This document shows, piece after piece, positions 13,260 to 24,459 of a DNA stretch of 64,000 nucleotides. The notes below the pieces were generated by a model. The model was given only the letters and a program-made list of their open reading frames with translations, was not told where the DNA came from and ran no database searches. Origin of the DNA: Polyodon spathula (Eukaryota; Chordata; Actinopteri; Acipenseriformes; Polyodontidae); assembly GCF_017654505.1 (NCBI RefSeq), contig NC_054537.1:68124645-68188644 (forward strand). The letters run 5' to 3'. Each line of letters opens with the position of its first letter. Position 1 is the first letter of the stretch. The translations under genes were made by a program, and so were the position numbers.

Positions 13260-13810
13260 AGACTCCATCAACCATTGAAAAGTGGCTGGGGCGCCATGCA
13301 AATCAAAAGGAAGACCTGTATACTGAAACAGGCTGTCGGGTAGAAAACGCACTTCTTTCTTTTGGCCTTGAGGTTAGGGGAACCTGCCAATACCCCTTGT
13401 TCAGTTCTAGAGTTGTCATATATTGGGATGTCCCTATCCTATCCAGTAATTAAATATTTGCAATAGCTAAAATCTCCCTGGGATACCTCCCATATAAAAG
13501 TTAAAAAGGTGTAACCCTAGGGACGCTTGTGGTACCTTGCATATTGTGAACATAAGATAAGGTAACATGAAGCCCGAATTTCTCCCATCAACATCTTGTC
13601 GATTTACTTTGTGTAACATCGACTTTGTGGTGCGATTAAAATACTCTACTAGCTCATCTGTCTGGTGATGTTACATAGATATATTAAAGTGTTTTATTTT
13701 TAACAATTTACAAAGTTCGGTCATGACTCGGGACATAAAGGGGGTCCCCTGGTCTGACAGTATTTGGGTGGCAAGAATGCCCAAACTGAGAGCAGAACCC
13801 TGCCTGTAAA
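13260..13810 (-). pseudogene. Gmr1-like Ty3/gypsy pol fragment, integrase then reverse transcriptase
   Basis: On the minus strand, reading from 13810 downwards, broken frames give integrase-core similarity: LSDQGTPFMSRVMTELCKL (about 13765-13700), then a decayed HHQTDELVEYFNRTTKSML segment, and further on LLYGRYPRE. The frame then passes straight into reverse transcriptase similarity: LLDRIGTSQYMTTLELNKGY, which corresponds to the family's LSTLDLTKGYWQ region, followed by WQVPLTSRPKERSAFST. Integrase lying before RT is the reverse of the usual Ty3/gypsy order and is the hallmark of the Gmr1-like group. The segment between IN and the RT palm is deleted, along with the RT catalytic YIDD region and RNase H. 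Stops and frameshifts are present and no LTR is seen beside it. It is dead. The IN-RT order is read directly. The Gmr1 label comes from knowledge of that group. Confidence 0.7.
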
Positions 13811-14446
13811 TAATGTGTTGGGAAGATATGTTTTGGGTGGTGTTTGGCAGGGATGGGATTAATTCCTTTCCCTACCAAATATACATGAGAATGTTGCTGT
13901 TCCCAAATTAGTAGAAAAGTTTTATTTAAAAAAAAAAAAAGTTTTTTTATTCCTTACCAACCATAGATGATTATAGCTTCTCATTGGGTCTGCACTACTC
14001 ACAATGACCCACACGAGAGAAGGCTCGTGTTGTGTTAGAAAGTGATAGCAAAGATGTCATAACACATTTTTACAACATTATCAATTACATCTTTGTTCAG
14101 AAAGTCATAATGGTATGTGGGCAATAGCAGACTTAACAGGTAACAATATATTGTAAAACAATGTTTCGTGTTTGCAAGCCTCTTCATTTACCATGGAAGA
14201 TAAGCTTTTCTAGTTTATAAACATTTTGTTGATTAAAAAATACTCATGCTTTGGTTAGATTTATATAATCACAGATTTATTAAATCCATCAATGCAGTTT
14301 GGTGTAGCTGAAATTATGAGCTATTGTTTTCTTAATATGTGGAACATTTGGGATACTCTAATCTACTGTTTTAGATTTCTTAATATAGCAATTTTGGTGT
14401 TATAATGATTGTTTCTATATTTTTCTATATTCCATTCAATATTTTA
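13811..14446. other. Non-coding, nothing recognised
   Basis: Contains an A tract near 13928-13940. The first tens of bases may extend the integrase fragment to the left of it, but no readable frame remains. Confidence 0.5.
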
Positions 14447-15244
14447 TTAACACTAGAACTGCCATTTGACCGTTTTAGGGTTTAAATTTTAAATAACTCA
14501 GAGTTATAAAAATCCATCCCTACAACCATATTGACCGGGTATTACAATGCATGATTTTTTTTTTCTTTTAATATAATGTACAATACACACACATACACAC
14601 ACACCTCACACCTCTAGGACAGATCACGATGCATTTCATTGTGGAATGTGGGATGGTGTGGCCGTATACTAATCCCTTGCAACTCGCGTCTTTGTACATG
14701 AACTGTGTGTGGATGTAAACAACTGCAGATTACAATTTTCTTAATAGACAATATCACAGAATCTTTTTCAAGAAATATTGAAATATTATTTTGTTTTATT
14801 TGAGAGCAACGAGTTATGCCCAGCTACAGATAGATATCTGCCCTGACTAGATTTCTACAAGAGTAGGTCCAAGATGACCACTTACCTGGCAAATCACCTG
14901 GGAGCTATCAGTCTTTCATTTGATAAAAGGAATGTAACAGGGATAATATCAGAAGGAGATATTTCATTTTGGAATTAGCTACAAAGCTTTGACACAAATA
15001 TTTTGATCACAGTACTGCAAAGCTGCACTCAGTGTACATACGCCAGGTAGGTAAACAATAATAAAACTTCTGATGTCTGTGCCCAATATGAAATGCCAGT
15101 ATGCCTTTATGCAGAGTAAAAGTACATCTTGTTGGATTGTATTATATTATTTTGAAAGTGCCAGGAATTTAGTTTTATTTTCTTCTTTTTCAGGGTTTTG
15201 TTTGTGAAGTATGTTTTGCTCAAAGCATTTGTGTTACACTGCCT

Positions 15245-15245
15245 A

Positions 15246-15305
<60 letters not shown>
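15245..15305. repeat. (ATT)n microsatellite inside the piggyBac-like element
   Basis: About 18 ATT units. The right flank begins TTTAGCCTTTATCCAAAAC. Confidence 0.95.
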
Positions 15306-15480
15306 TAGCCTTTATCCAAAACAACCTACAAGTGTATGAGAAGCGCAAGTTATAAATAAATACAACAAATAAACAAATAAAGAGCAATACAGTAAGAAGA
15401 CAGACAGCAGGCAGATTACAGCAGGCTACAGTAACCTACAGGCTACATTACATACAGTACAATAGGAGCCGACATACCGG
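15306..15480. repeat. Possible short interspersed repeat next to the (ATT)n run
   Basis: The sequence after the ATT run (TTTATCCAAAACAACCTACA) resembles a widespread fish repeat often found beside ATT microsatellites, with consensus similar to TTATCCAAAGCGACTTACA. It is followed by an A/C/G-rich tract with repeated ACAGCAGGC and CAGGCTAC motifs. Assignment is from memory of the motif and is tentative. Confidence 0.4.
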
Positions 15481-15596
15481 AAGTAGTGTTATATTTTCTT
15501 TGTTGTGTTAGTATTAGAATTGTTTTGGTTTTATAGTTTTGTATGTACATATAAATGTTTACACCTGTTTACAACTAGTTTATTTTGAAATGTTTA

Positions 15597-15603
<7 letters not shown>

Positions 15604-15676
<73 letters not shown>
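15604..15676. repeat. (TA)n microsatellite
   Basis: Perfect TA run of about 73 bases. Confidence 0.96.
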
Positions 15677-15679
<3 letters not shown>

Positions 15680-15927
15680 GTGCTGTATGCGCTAATTTTG
15701 AAAATAAAGCCTTTTATCTAAAAGTTTCCATTTAAATACTGTGTTTCTGCTGTATAAATATTAGAAATGATATTCATGAATAAAAATTCTGAGTTGTATC
15801 TCATAGTTTGTCTTTCATTTTCATATCAAAGCTGTTTAAAAATGATCTGGTTAAAATGACCGGCGTGGCAGTTCTAGGTAGTAAGAAAATGTGACGGTTC
15901 TGAAACAGAAATACTCTATTTCTGAAT

Positions 15928-15930
<3 letters not shown>

Positions 15931-15988
<58 letters not shown>

Positions 15989-15998
15989 TAATAATAAT
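15931..15998. repeat. (AAT)n microsatellite
   Basis: About 22 AAT units with one AAC interruption near 15985. The minus-strand Ile-rich frame is an artefact. Confidence 0.96.
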
Positions 15999-16206
15999 CA
16001 AACTAAATCTACCCACATTTAAAATACCCCCTTTTAAGGACATGTTTGTTTACAAATTATTTTCTAAGAGAAAATCTTGCAATGGATGAGATAGATGTGA
16101 CAGAATTTCCGTTTTACAAAATATTACAAATATGGGTGTGATTAGATATGGGGTACATTTTGATAAAAATATTTACTGTAACACAAAACGCTAAAACCCA
16201 ATTGAA

Positions 16207-16225
16207 TGGGGGGGGGGGGGGGGGG
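16207..16225. repeat. G homopolymer (about 18)
   Basis: Uninterrupted G run about 130 bases upstream of the hAT coding remnant. Confidence 0.9.
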
Positions 16226-16249
16226 TTGATAATTTAGCAGTAGATTTGC

Positions 16250-16951
16250 TGATTTGCACATCTGATGCTGTATCTGCAGCTCATCATGTTTGCACCTCGC
16301 AAGTATGAGTTCTGTGAAAATGCTGCAGTACATGCATGAAAACAGATTCGCCAACAGACTGTTCCAGCGACGGTTGCTTCTGGTGAGTGCAGGTTTTCCA
16401 GGCTGAAATTGATCAAGACATATTTGCACTCAGCGATGACTCAAAAAAGATTGTCAAATTTGGCCATACTGTCAAATCAGAGTGAAGTTGCCAAGAATTT
16501 AGAATACTCAGATTTGATAAAGGACTTTGCTGCCACTAAAGCTAGGAAAATGTTTTTGTAATATATGTTGTTATGTAATTTAGAACGTAAAATGAAAAAA
16601 AAGGATTTGATAATGCCCAGGGGTTAATTTGTAAAAACAAACAAAAAAAATGTAAAAAGTGGCATTGCACAGGTGTAAAAGAGGGATTTATTTATTTATT
16701 TATTTACTTATGCCTGATTATTCTCACTGCCGACCTGTCAGAACCCATTATAGTTGGCATTACAGTATTTTTCAATAGGCCCTTTGAGGCATGGTCATTT
16801 TAGAAAAAGTTAATACATGATATGGTTGAAGTAAACTGGAATTCTGAGTGCTCTGAAGATACAGTTGTTACTGTTGCATCATTTGATGTCCTGGACCCCG
16901 CACTTAATCATTACCACCTAGGGCCCCGCACAGCCTAAGGCCGGCCTGATT
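16250..16951 (+). pseudogene. hAT transposase C-terminus and 3' terminal repeat
   Basis: A plus-strand frame from 16355 to the stop at 16559-16561 (68 codons) reads like the hAT dimerisation domain: TVASGECRFSRLKLIKTYL, then a segment ending LSNLAILSN and DLIKDFAATKARKMFL. The family consensus carries a closely similar ASGERSFSKLK motif. The frame is uninterrupted to its natural stop but is closed upstream by TGA at 16337-16339, and no N-terminal zinc finger or DDE residues are present. Some 370 bases downstream, 16934-16948 reads CCTAAGGCCGGCCTG, the inverse of a hAT-type terminal repeat beginning CAGGCCGGCC. So the 3' end of a hAT element is present and the 5' half is lost. The dimerisation call is firm, while the exact left edge is unknown. 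Confidence 0.72.
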
Positions 16952-18407
16952 TTAAAAAGCTTTGCCACATTGCATTCGGTTAGTACTTTTCTTTCAACAT
17001 AGAAAAAAGCACTAAAATGGTCCAATGATATTTTTAAAATCAGTATACCATGGGGTGGTGGAATAATCTAAAAGTCCAAAGCATATTATGACACTGATGC
17101 TGTACAATGTTGATTTTTCCTTCTGTTTCTCATATACCTGTGTCATTTAAAAACAATACTGCGCAATATCGAAGTGGTGTAAGCCTCAACATACCACTGT
17201 TAGTAAACTTCCTCTGTTGAATAATTATGAAGAGTAGCCAAATATTTTTCCTGCTTGTGCTTTTAGGTGGGCAAGATGTGGATGTATTTTGGTGACTATT
17301 TTGGTCCTTCATTGTCTTGCCCGTAAACTTTCAGGAATCTGATGGACTTTTTATTTCAGTAGCTCTACATAGTAGGTCTTCAATAGATGTGATTTTTGTA
17401 GATCTACTGGCTCACAATTAATTTGTGTTACTAGGCCTTACTCACATACAACAAATGCTAGGTGAGTGTACTTGATATCTGTGGAGCTGATTGATAGAAC
17501 ACTATATGTAAGAGTCCCTGGGTGCTGGGACTATGCAATGTGGTGAAGCTTGCCGTTTGACTGATGCTTTAAAGAATGCATGACCCTATCTACACTGTGT
17601 TTTAAAATGCAGAGCATGTGTACAAACTACACATTTTGCATGTCACAAATTCAGCATCTTAACAACTACCAGGTCGGAACATTTGGCTATGGCAGGTACC
17701 TTTAATGAAAATATTGTATAGCAGGAGAAATAGAATTTCAGACTTCATTAACTTTATCTGTTAAAATTATGGAAGGGGTCTGTTACCTTTTTCATCTGCT
17801 GCTTTTTATTAATTTGGAGGAAAATGAGAAGTCTTAACAGTTAACAAAATAAAAATATAAAAAGTTAAATATAGTACCCCTTAATAACGACCTGTAAAAT
17901 ATTGGAGGAAAAAAAGCCTAATCATCGATCTCTCCACTCCGAGAGGCAGTTCCACTTCTAGTCTCAACACCCTAATTCCCCATGATCAATTCTCCCTCCA
18001 TTACATTACAGCTTCCGACGCTATTAAATCCATTAAAGCAGCAGGCCACGGCACCTGACTTGCGAAAGCGGATATTTCAGTTCTGCACACACTCCTTCAG
18101 GATCAGAGCAGCCTTTTCAGCAGCCAGAGCCTGCGTCAGCCATCACCTGATCAAGAACATAGTCCTCTTCAGCAGTTAGCTCCTACATCTGATGCTGCCA
18201 TCCGATATCACTGCAGCTCACCAGTCTATAGCTAGATTGCCTGGAGTGGGGGCACCCTTTCTGCCAGGATCACCAGAAGTTTTCTCCTAACAGTGTGTCT
18301 TTTTCCTCTCCCTGGAGCGGGTGGCTGATACATAGCTTGTTCCCCTAAACATTTAACTGTTTAGTTATTTTGTTTGTCATTGTTTGTCTCTTCTTGCTTT
18401 TATGTTA
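16952..18407. other. Non-coding, nothing recognised
   Basis: AT-rich to 17.9 kb. The stretch 17930-18340 is noticeably less AT-rich (CT-rich) without a readable domain and could be an old retroelement piece, but no family could be named. Confidence 0.5.
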
Positions 18408-18408
18408 G

Positions 18409-19085
18409 ACAGTGCTTATAGAAAGTTTACACCCCCTTGAACTTTTTTCACATTTTATTGTGTCAGTGCATCAGAGTTTCATGCATGAGGATTTTTTTCC
18501 ACTTATCTACACACCATACTCCACACTGTTAAGGGGAAAAAAGTTTTTTTATTGAGAAAAAAATTATATATTAAAAATAAAAAACTAAAAGATCATAATT
18601 GGATAAGTCTCCACCCCCCTGAGTTAATACTTGGTGGAAGCAGCAATTACAGCTGTGAGTCTGTTGGGCTAGGTCTTGACCATTATTCTTTACAAAACTG
18701 TTCAAGCTCTGTCAAGTTCCTTGGGGAGCATTGATGGACAGCAATCTTGGATTTAGGTCGGGACTCTGACTGGGTCACTCAAGGACATTTACCTTTTTGT
18801 TCTTTAGCCACACCAGTGAAGCTTTGGCTGTGTGCTTTGTGTCGTTGTCATGCTGAAAAGTAAACTTCCATCCCAGTTTCATCTTTCTTGTAGAGGGCAG
18901 CAGGTTTTCCTCAAGGACTTCTCTGTACTTTGCTCCATTAATTTTCCCTCTCTATCCTGAGAAGTGCCCCAGTCCCTGCCAATGAGAAACATCCCCATAG
19001 CATCATGCTGCCACCACCATGCTTCACAGTACGGGTTGTGTTCTTTGGGTGATGCGCTGTTGGGTTTGCGCCAAACATAATATAT
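18409..19085 (-). pseudogene. Tc1-like transposon fragment, 3' half
   Basis: The low-coordinate end carries a Tc1-type terminal repeat (CAGTGCTTATAGAAAGTTTA, from 18411). Reading the minus strand from 19085, the frame gives [20 protein letters not shown], the conserved GGGSxMLWGCF block before the second catalytic Asp, followed by [11 protein letters not shown]. Frameshifted remains follow of the VYFSA...QRHKAHSQS and RPKSKIA segments, corresponding to the NDPKHT and SPDLNPI regions. The N-terminal helix-turn-helix half and the other terminal repeat are missing, and multiple stops are present. A dead element of the Tc1/mariner superfamily. Its target TA is obscured at the low end (TTAGACAGTG). 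Confidence 0.8.
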
Positions 19086-19716
19086 GTTGTCATAACAGAC
19101 AGAAATTGTAGAATTTGCATGTTTATTTTTAACAATTGAAAAACTGTTGAGAGTAACTTTGGAAAAATAAATAAAGAAGAAATGATAACGTTTATTTTAA
19201 AAATTAATTTTAAACTTCGGGATTAATCTTTGTTGGGACGACTACAGATATTATTACTATGAATCAGAGGAGAAGATTTGCTTGACTTTTTTGGAGGGTG
19301 GAGTTAATTTCCTTGTTATTTAAGAAGAGCCTCTACTTTCTGAGGCTCATCAGCCTAAGCTGCCTAACATCTCATGGAGGGCTTGTAGTTGAGGTCATTT
19401 CTTACTAAATTTATGCCACTTATTGTTTTTATGTGTGTATTCTCCTCTATTCTGAGTATTTGTGTTGTTCTGCTTTTTACCCTGTCTTCTGCAGATAAAA
19501 CTTTAAATCTGCGGCCATTTCTTGTTTGTTTTGGCATTGACAATGTTTTCTTGTGTTCATGTACTTGTGGTAGAGTTTGTTTTTAAAAATTGAGGTTAGC
19601 AGTTTTATCATTAACCTTATTATACATGGGCAATCTTAATATACATGGGTCAAGCGCCACCACTGTGTATAATATGACTGTAAAATATCAAAGTTTACGG
19701 GAAATTATCGTTCACA

Positions 19717-19718
<2 letters not shown>
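19086..19718. other. Non-coding; LTR-like texture but unproven
   Basis: Contains a palindromic AGCCTCTACTTTCTGAGGCT near 19327 and ATAAAACTTTAAATC near 19494. These could belong to an LTR, but no matching boundaries or target duplication were found. Confidence 0.4.

Positions 19719-19770
<52 letters not shown>
19719..19770. repeat. (AAT)n microsatellite
   Basis: About 17 AAT units. Confidence 0.96.
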
Positions 19771-19771
<1 letters not shown>

Positions 19772-19871
19772 GGTACTACCATTTATCATGTGCACTGGTA
19801 CTTTTTTTCAGAATCACGATGAAAAATGGTTAGCTTACATGTTCAATAGATTACTGAAAAGGCAATTTTAA

Positions 19872-20492
19872 CCCTTTGCGGTCCTATTTTGGACCAGATC
19901 CGACTACAATTTTTACTTTCTGGTCCAATATTGGACCCTGTCTGACATCATCAAAAAAGGGTCATACACAGGTCCCTAGTCGTTTTTTTTCCCCCTGGAA
20001 AAAGCAGAGAAAAGCTTTCATTGGCCGAGAAGGGAGAGAAAAGTCAAATGAAAAACAAAACAGTGACGGATCTGAACAATACGCATTGTCCCTTCACCAC
20101 AGACATAACACGGACATAATCAAACAAGAGAGCTGCATCTGCATTCAGCGCTCAAAGAAAATAACAGACATTTGCCAAGCTTTTTGAGATGCTAGTAGTA
20201 AAATAATGACTTGGATAGCATTATTGAGGAGTTTGGTGATAAATCGAGTGATCAGGAGATGATTTGTCAGTATGCACTACTATGAAGAGATATGTGATAA
20301 ATACAGCGAACAAGGAGTGGGGCAGGGCTGGAGATGCAGTACTAAATGCCCTTTTGATATGCAGAGCCTGTTAAACCTGTTTTACTGTGAATACAATTAC
20401 TTTTAAACAACGCATGTAAAATAAACAGCTTGTGTGAAAATAAATCAGACCTGACATGCCTGACAGGCACTGAATAAATGGACCACAAAGAG
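19872..20492. mobile_element. piggyBac-type MITE with TTAA target duplication
   Basis: The element is flanked on both sides by TTAA (19868-19871 and 20493-20496). Left terminal repeat CCCTTTGCGGTCC (19872-19884) and right terminal repeat GGACCACAAAGAG (20480-20492) match at 11 of 13 positions when inverted. A subterminal motif TTTTGGACCAGA recurs inverted as TCTGGTCCAATA. Length is 621 bases. TTAA target duplication and a CCC-type terminus are defining for piggyBac elements. The 103-codon frame at 19876-20187 starts inside the terminal repeat and shows no transposase motif, so the element is taken as non-autonomous. Confidence 0.8.
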
Positions 20493-20496
20493 TTAA

Positions 20497-21738
20497 CAAT
20501 AGAAATATTATTTTTATGCTAATAACATGATACAGAGAGAAAAAAAAAAATGTTACTTTGTGTGTCTTCAGTTTTTATAATGATGCAGTAAACTTACATG
20601 CAGTCAGTTGTTTACAAAAGGTGACACAATGGGTCAACTCAGTGGATGGTACAGCTTTTACAACATAACTCACAATTAGTGGTGTCCTGAGGGCAATACA
20701 TTTTTATTGGCGGTCAGTAGAACTATAATGCAGAAGGTACTGTAGTAATATATTTCTTTATCTTTTTCTGCTACAATAGAAAACAGCTGTTTTGTAGCTG
20801 TACCAGATCATTCAGGGATAGTTTTTGTCTATGTGGGGCACTGGCAGACAATGGCTGCACATCGATTTTAGGAACTCACCAATGCAGGCACTTGTCAGCT
20901 GAATGAAAACACTATTATTTCTCCAGCTTGGCTTGATATACCATACCCAGTATTAGCACTTTCATTCTTTTCCAATCAACTTTTTTTTCCCTGTAATTAT
21001 GAGCATCTTTTCCACATTACTGGGACCCATTTCTGAAACAATAGGGAAACAAATAAGGGGCTTGGGCTACAGTTCAGACTGGTGAGGCAGAAAAGGAAAG
21101 CCTACGACAGTAACATTATAATAGCACCCTGGTCAAAGGTCAGTTCTGTGATCTTATTGTCATCTCCACTGCCTTTCAAGAAAATACTTTGTCTTTCATT
21201 ACCTTCGGTTGGAATCTTGCCAATTTGAACTAAAAAGCCTTCTCTCAGTAAGAAATGTGAAAGCTATAGATGATGTGACAAAACATAACTGAAAAAGTCA
21301 ACATCCTTTTTTAGGATATTCTCCTTTTATTCTGACTTTCTTTTGTCCACTGGAAGAGTATTTAAGATAGCTCAACAAACCTAAATGGTATAGCTTTTAT
21401 AATGAAACATAGTGGTTACCACCACAGATTGTGCCTCTTTTATAAAATAATTCATGCTGGTGATAGACACCAGTTAACCCATTTCAAACAAAAAATCAAG
21501 CCTTTTATTCACAAAGAGAGACAGATAATTTTATGTTATATTATATTTCAATAAAAGTGTCCTTTGAATTTTGCAGTCAATGTTGCACGTTGTAAGAGAT
21601 ATGTTATTTTTTTTTTTCTGTTAAGTGATGATAAATTAAGTGGGACAGAAACATAAGAGATGTTTGCTTCTGTCTTAAAGCTTTTTCAAGTTAATTTACC
21701 AAATGAAAAAAAGAAACAAATTGAGAGTGCTTAACAGA

Positions 21739-21771
<33 letters not shown>

Positions 21772-22059
21772 GAGTATAAAGCAAAGACTGGAGTAAAAAA
21801 TAAAACTCAGAATAGCCCCCATTGAAAACAAGTGTAAATATTTCCAGGATATTGGGGTGTTGATAACCATAATCAAATAGCTGTTTTCATTATTATATCT
21901 ATTGAGATCAATTAGCTTACTATATTAATTTTTGCCAGTAGTTTTGAATATCTTAAAATATCCATATCAATGTGATTACAAGTTAACATCCCTGTTGTTA
22001 TTTATTGCTTCCCCAGACAAATACTGTCCTATTTATCACTGGGTGACCTTTCTTCCAGA
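20497..22059. other. Non-coding, nothing recognised
   Basis: Unique-looking DNA with A and T tracts (T run at 21741-21767). No coding or mobile-element signature. Confidence 0.5.
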
Positions 22060-22340
22060 CTCATCCATCATAAATTAAGCTTTTACCCCTGCACCACAGC
22101 CCTTCCGCTCTCTTAGCACAACCTTTGTCCAGAGGTCCTCTCACCAGGTTCATTTAGGGCTGTTGAAGGGGAAGGCTTGAATGTGCAGTTCAGCACCTCG
22201 GCTGTTCAGGGCAGATGGTTACCTCCAAAGGCCATCTATCAAATTCGGCCTTGCACTATTAACTAATAAAACCCTTCCCTTCTTTAACTGAATCACAATA
22301 GCAGTTACTTTGTATGCTATCAGATCAGCAGAAACAATGA
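22060..22340. promoter_or_regulatory. Candidate conserved non-coding element
   Basis: Higher complexity and GC than the flanks, no open frame, no repeat homology. Motifs such as GGCCATCTATCAAATTCGGC and the TAACTAATAAAA stretch give an enhancer-like texture. Speculative without an alignment. Confidence 0.25.
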
Positions 22341-22376
22341 CAAGGTTTACAAGTGTGCCTTCACGGAGAAGGCCCC

Positions 22377-22378
<2 letters not shown>

Positions 22379-22424
<46 letters not shown>
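22379..22424. repeat. G homopolymer (46)
   Basis: A 46-base uninterrupted G run preceded by CCCCCC (GGCCCCCCGGG...). This is extraordinarily long for a G mononucleotide run and may be in part a sequencing or assembly artefact. Confidence 0.9.
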
Positions 22425-23775
22425 CGAGTAAAACATTTTTCTAGCTTTTCTAGCTTTCCCACGACTAATTGTAGCACAAAACGTTTTTTTGCAGGCCTTT
22501 TAAAGTTTTTTTTTTTTTTTTTTTTTTATTAAACAAATCGTACAAAGGCATTACCTCACTTTATGCCTTGTAAACAATTCATAACAAAAAGGGATGGATT
22601 TAATGTAACCACAGAGCAGATAACCATGTATGCACTGCATATACTGATTGAACAAAGCATTTAGCATTAATCTAATAAATCGTATCATAAAGTCATCTCT
22701 TTTTTGCAATGGTGACTCATAAAAGATATAGCAAGTTAGCATTGTAACTGATTTTGTAAAGCTAATGTGTGATTAATCAATTAAAACTCTATTTGAAATT
22801 GATTTACTTTAAAAATTAAGACATATATTGCATATAATTACCTTAGATTGTAAAGTTATTGAACCTTGTTCATGGGCTTAGATATCATGAATATCAGTTT
22901 CCTTTTCCTAGGACATTATTCATACTGAGATGTTTTTTTTTTTTTTTCTTAACCAAATTAGTTAACTGGGGCCTTAGTAAAAGTATTTGTCCTAGAGAGA
23001 GGTGTGCATGTTGATCATTTCTTATGAAAAGCACTAATCAATATTTAATGAGAAGTAAAACATCAGTGTTAAAGACTGTGCCTGAGAGGATGACCTATGA
23101 CTTCTTCATAGTGATTAACACAAACCAATGGAATAATTTAAATGTTGTACCAGATTAATTTACAGTAATATTAAGTCCCCAAGGAATAGGAGTCACTAAT
23201 TATAGTGTGATGAAGAAATCAATGATACCTACTGAAAATATAGTCTGCTGGTTGAAAACAAAAACAAAAACAACCCCACTATATTTTGATACTACAAACA
23301 AGCATTTTAATCATGTTGTTGCAACATTTAAGGTCAATGTAGCAAATTGCCTCTAAAGTTTGCAGGACTGTGTCTGTAATACAGCACCTTCAGCCCTTAA
23401 TTTAATGTGAGGTTATTCCTATTGTTTTAACTAGTTTTTAAGTGAAGCACTATGTAAAGGTTTTCTACAACAAATGTTTATGATTAGCCTTGGATTGATA
23501 GTAAAGAACAGTTTTACAACTGGAAACTTCAACATCTGTTTTTGAAAGAACACATATTAAAGTCAAGTAATAGAAATATTCTTGCAATGCAGTCCTGTTG
23601 TGAATAATTAAATAACACACTAGAGTTCTACTAAAAAAAATAATGCTATTTGACATGACTGGACAGTAAAATCACAACTATAAATTTGAGTTTTATATCA
23701 TCAGCCAAAAATAAAATAATCGTTAGTTTTTTGTAGGGAAGACACAAGGATAGATTCTACTAGGTTTATCCGTAT
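22425..23775. other. Non-coding, nothing recognised
   Basis: AT-rich, with T homopolymers at about 22507-22527 and 22932-22947. Confidence 0.55.
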
Positions 23776-23857
23776 ATATTATATATATATAGATATATAT
23801 ATCTATAGTATATATATATATATATATATAATATAATATATATGTATATATATATAA
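23776..23857. repeat. Interrupted (TA)n microsatellite
   Basis: TA run broken by GATATA, CTATAG and AATATAA variants, largely self-complementary. Confidence 0.93.
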
Positions 23858-24459
23858 AAGATATTAATAATTGTAAGTAAATATGTATGTACCAATTTTT
23901 TCTACCCAATTTGAAAAGCTCAATACCAATGTTGACCCACCACTGCAACCACAGATCAAGAGGTCTATAAATAAGTGATGGCCACCAGTAACATTTCTGT
24001 TCCCCTCAAACCATGTTGTCGTGTCATTGCCAGCAAGTTGTGGTTCATTTTATTTGTGAGATTCCATTCTCTTTAGTTTGTTTTCTTTAATTGATTTTTT
24101 AAAATGACATTTCATGTCAACGTTTTAATAAAAAAAGTGAATACTACATTGATAAATATTTCACATAATTACAAACATAATTCAACAACATCATATTAAT
24201 GCCCCAGAGAAAACTTCATCAATTCCTAAAGTCATATTGAATACATTTCTGTATGTGTACCCCTGTACTAACTATATAATCAGACCCTTAAATCATTTTG
24301 AAGAATATCATAACAAGTTATTTTAGGGTCTGACCTGTTTTGGTTAAGTACAAGTATTGCCAGGTGGTATCATGCCTGCATGTGTGTCTACAGTGGGTGG
24401 AGTTAAAAAAAAAAAAAAAAAAACTCTTGTTCACAAAAACTAAAAAAAAGTATTTTCAC
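23858..24459. other. Non-coding, nothing recognised
   Basis: AT-rich sequence ending in an A tract at about 24407-24423. Confidence 0.55.

Larger units (their letters stand above)
14451..15877. mobile_element. Non-autonomous piggyBac-like DNA element (probable)
   Basis: The left end reads TTAA|CACTAGAACTGCCATTTG (TTAA at 14447-14450). The right end carries the exact inverse of the core, TGGCAGTTCTAG at 15866-15877, giving a 12-base perfect terminal inverted repeat (CTAGAACTGCCA). TTAA targets and a terminal CAC/CCC are typical of piggyBac elements. The right TTAA is not intact (the flank reads GTAGTAAG), so that end is mutated or slightly misplaced. No transposase frame is recognisable inside. 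The interior holds an (ATT)n run, a second interspersed repeat and a 73-base (TA)n run, which may have arisen or inserted later. Confidence 0.5.
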
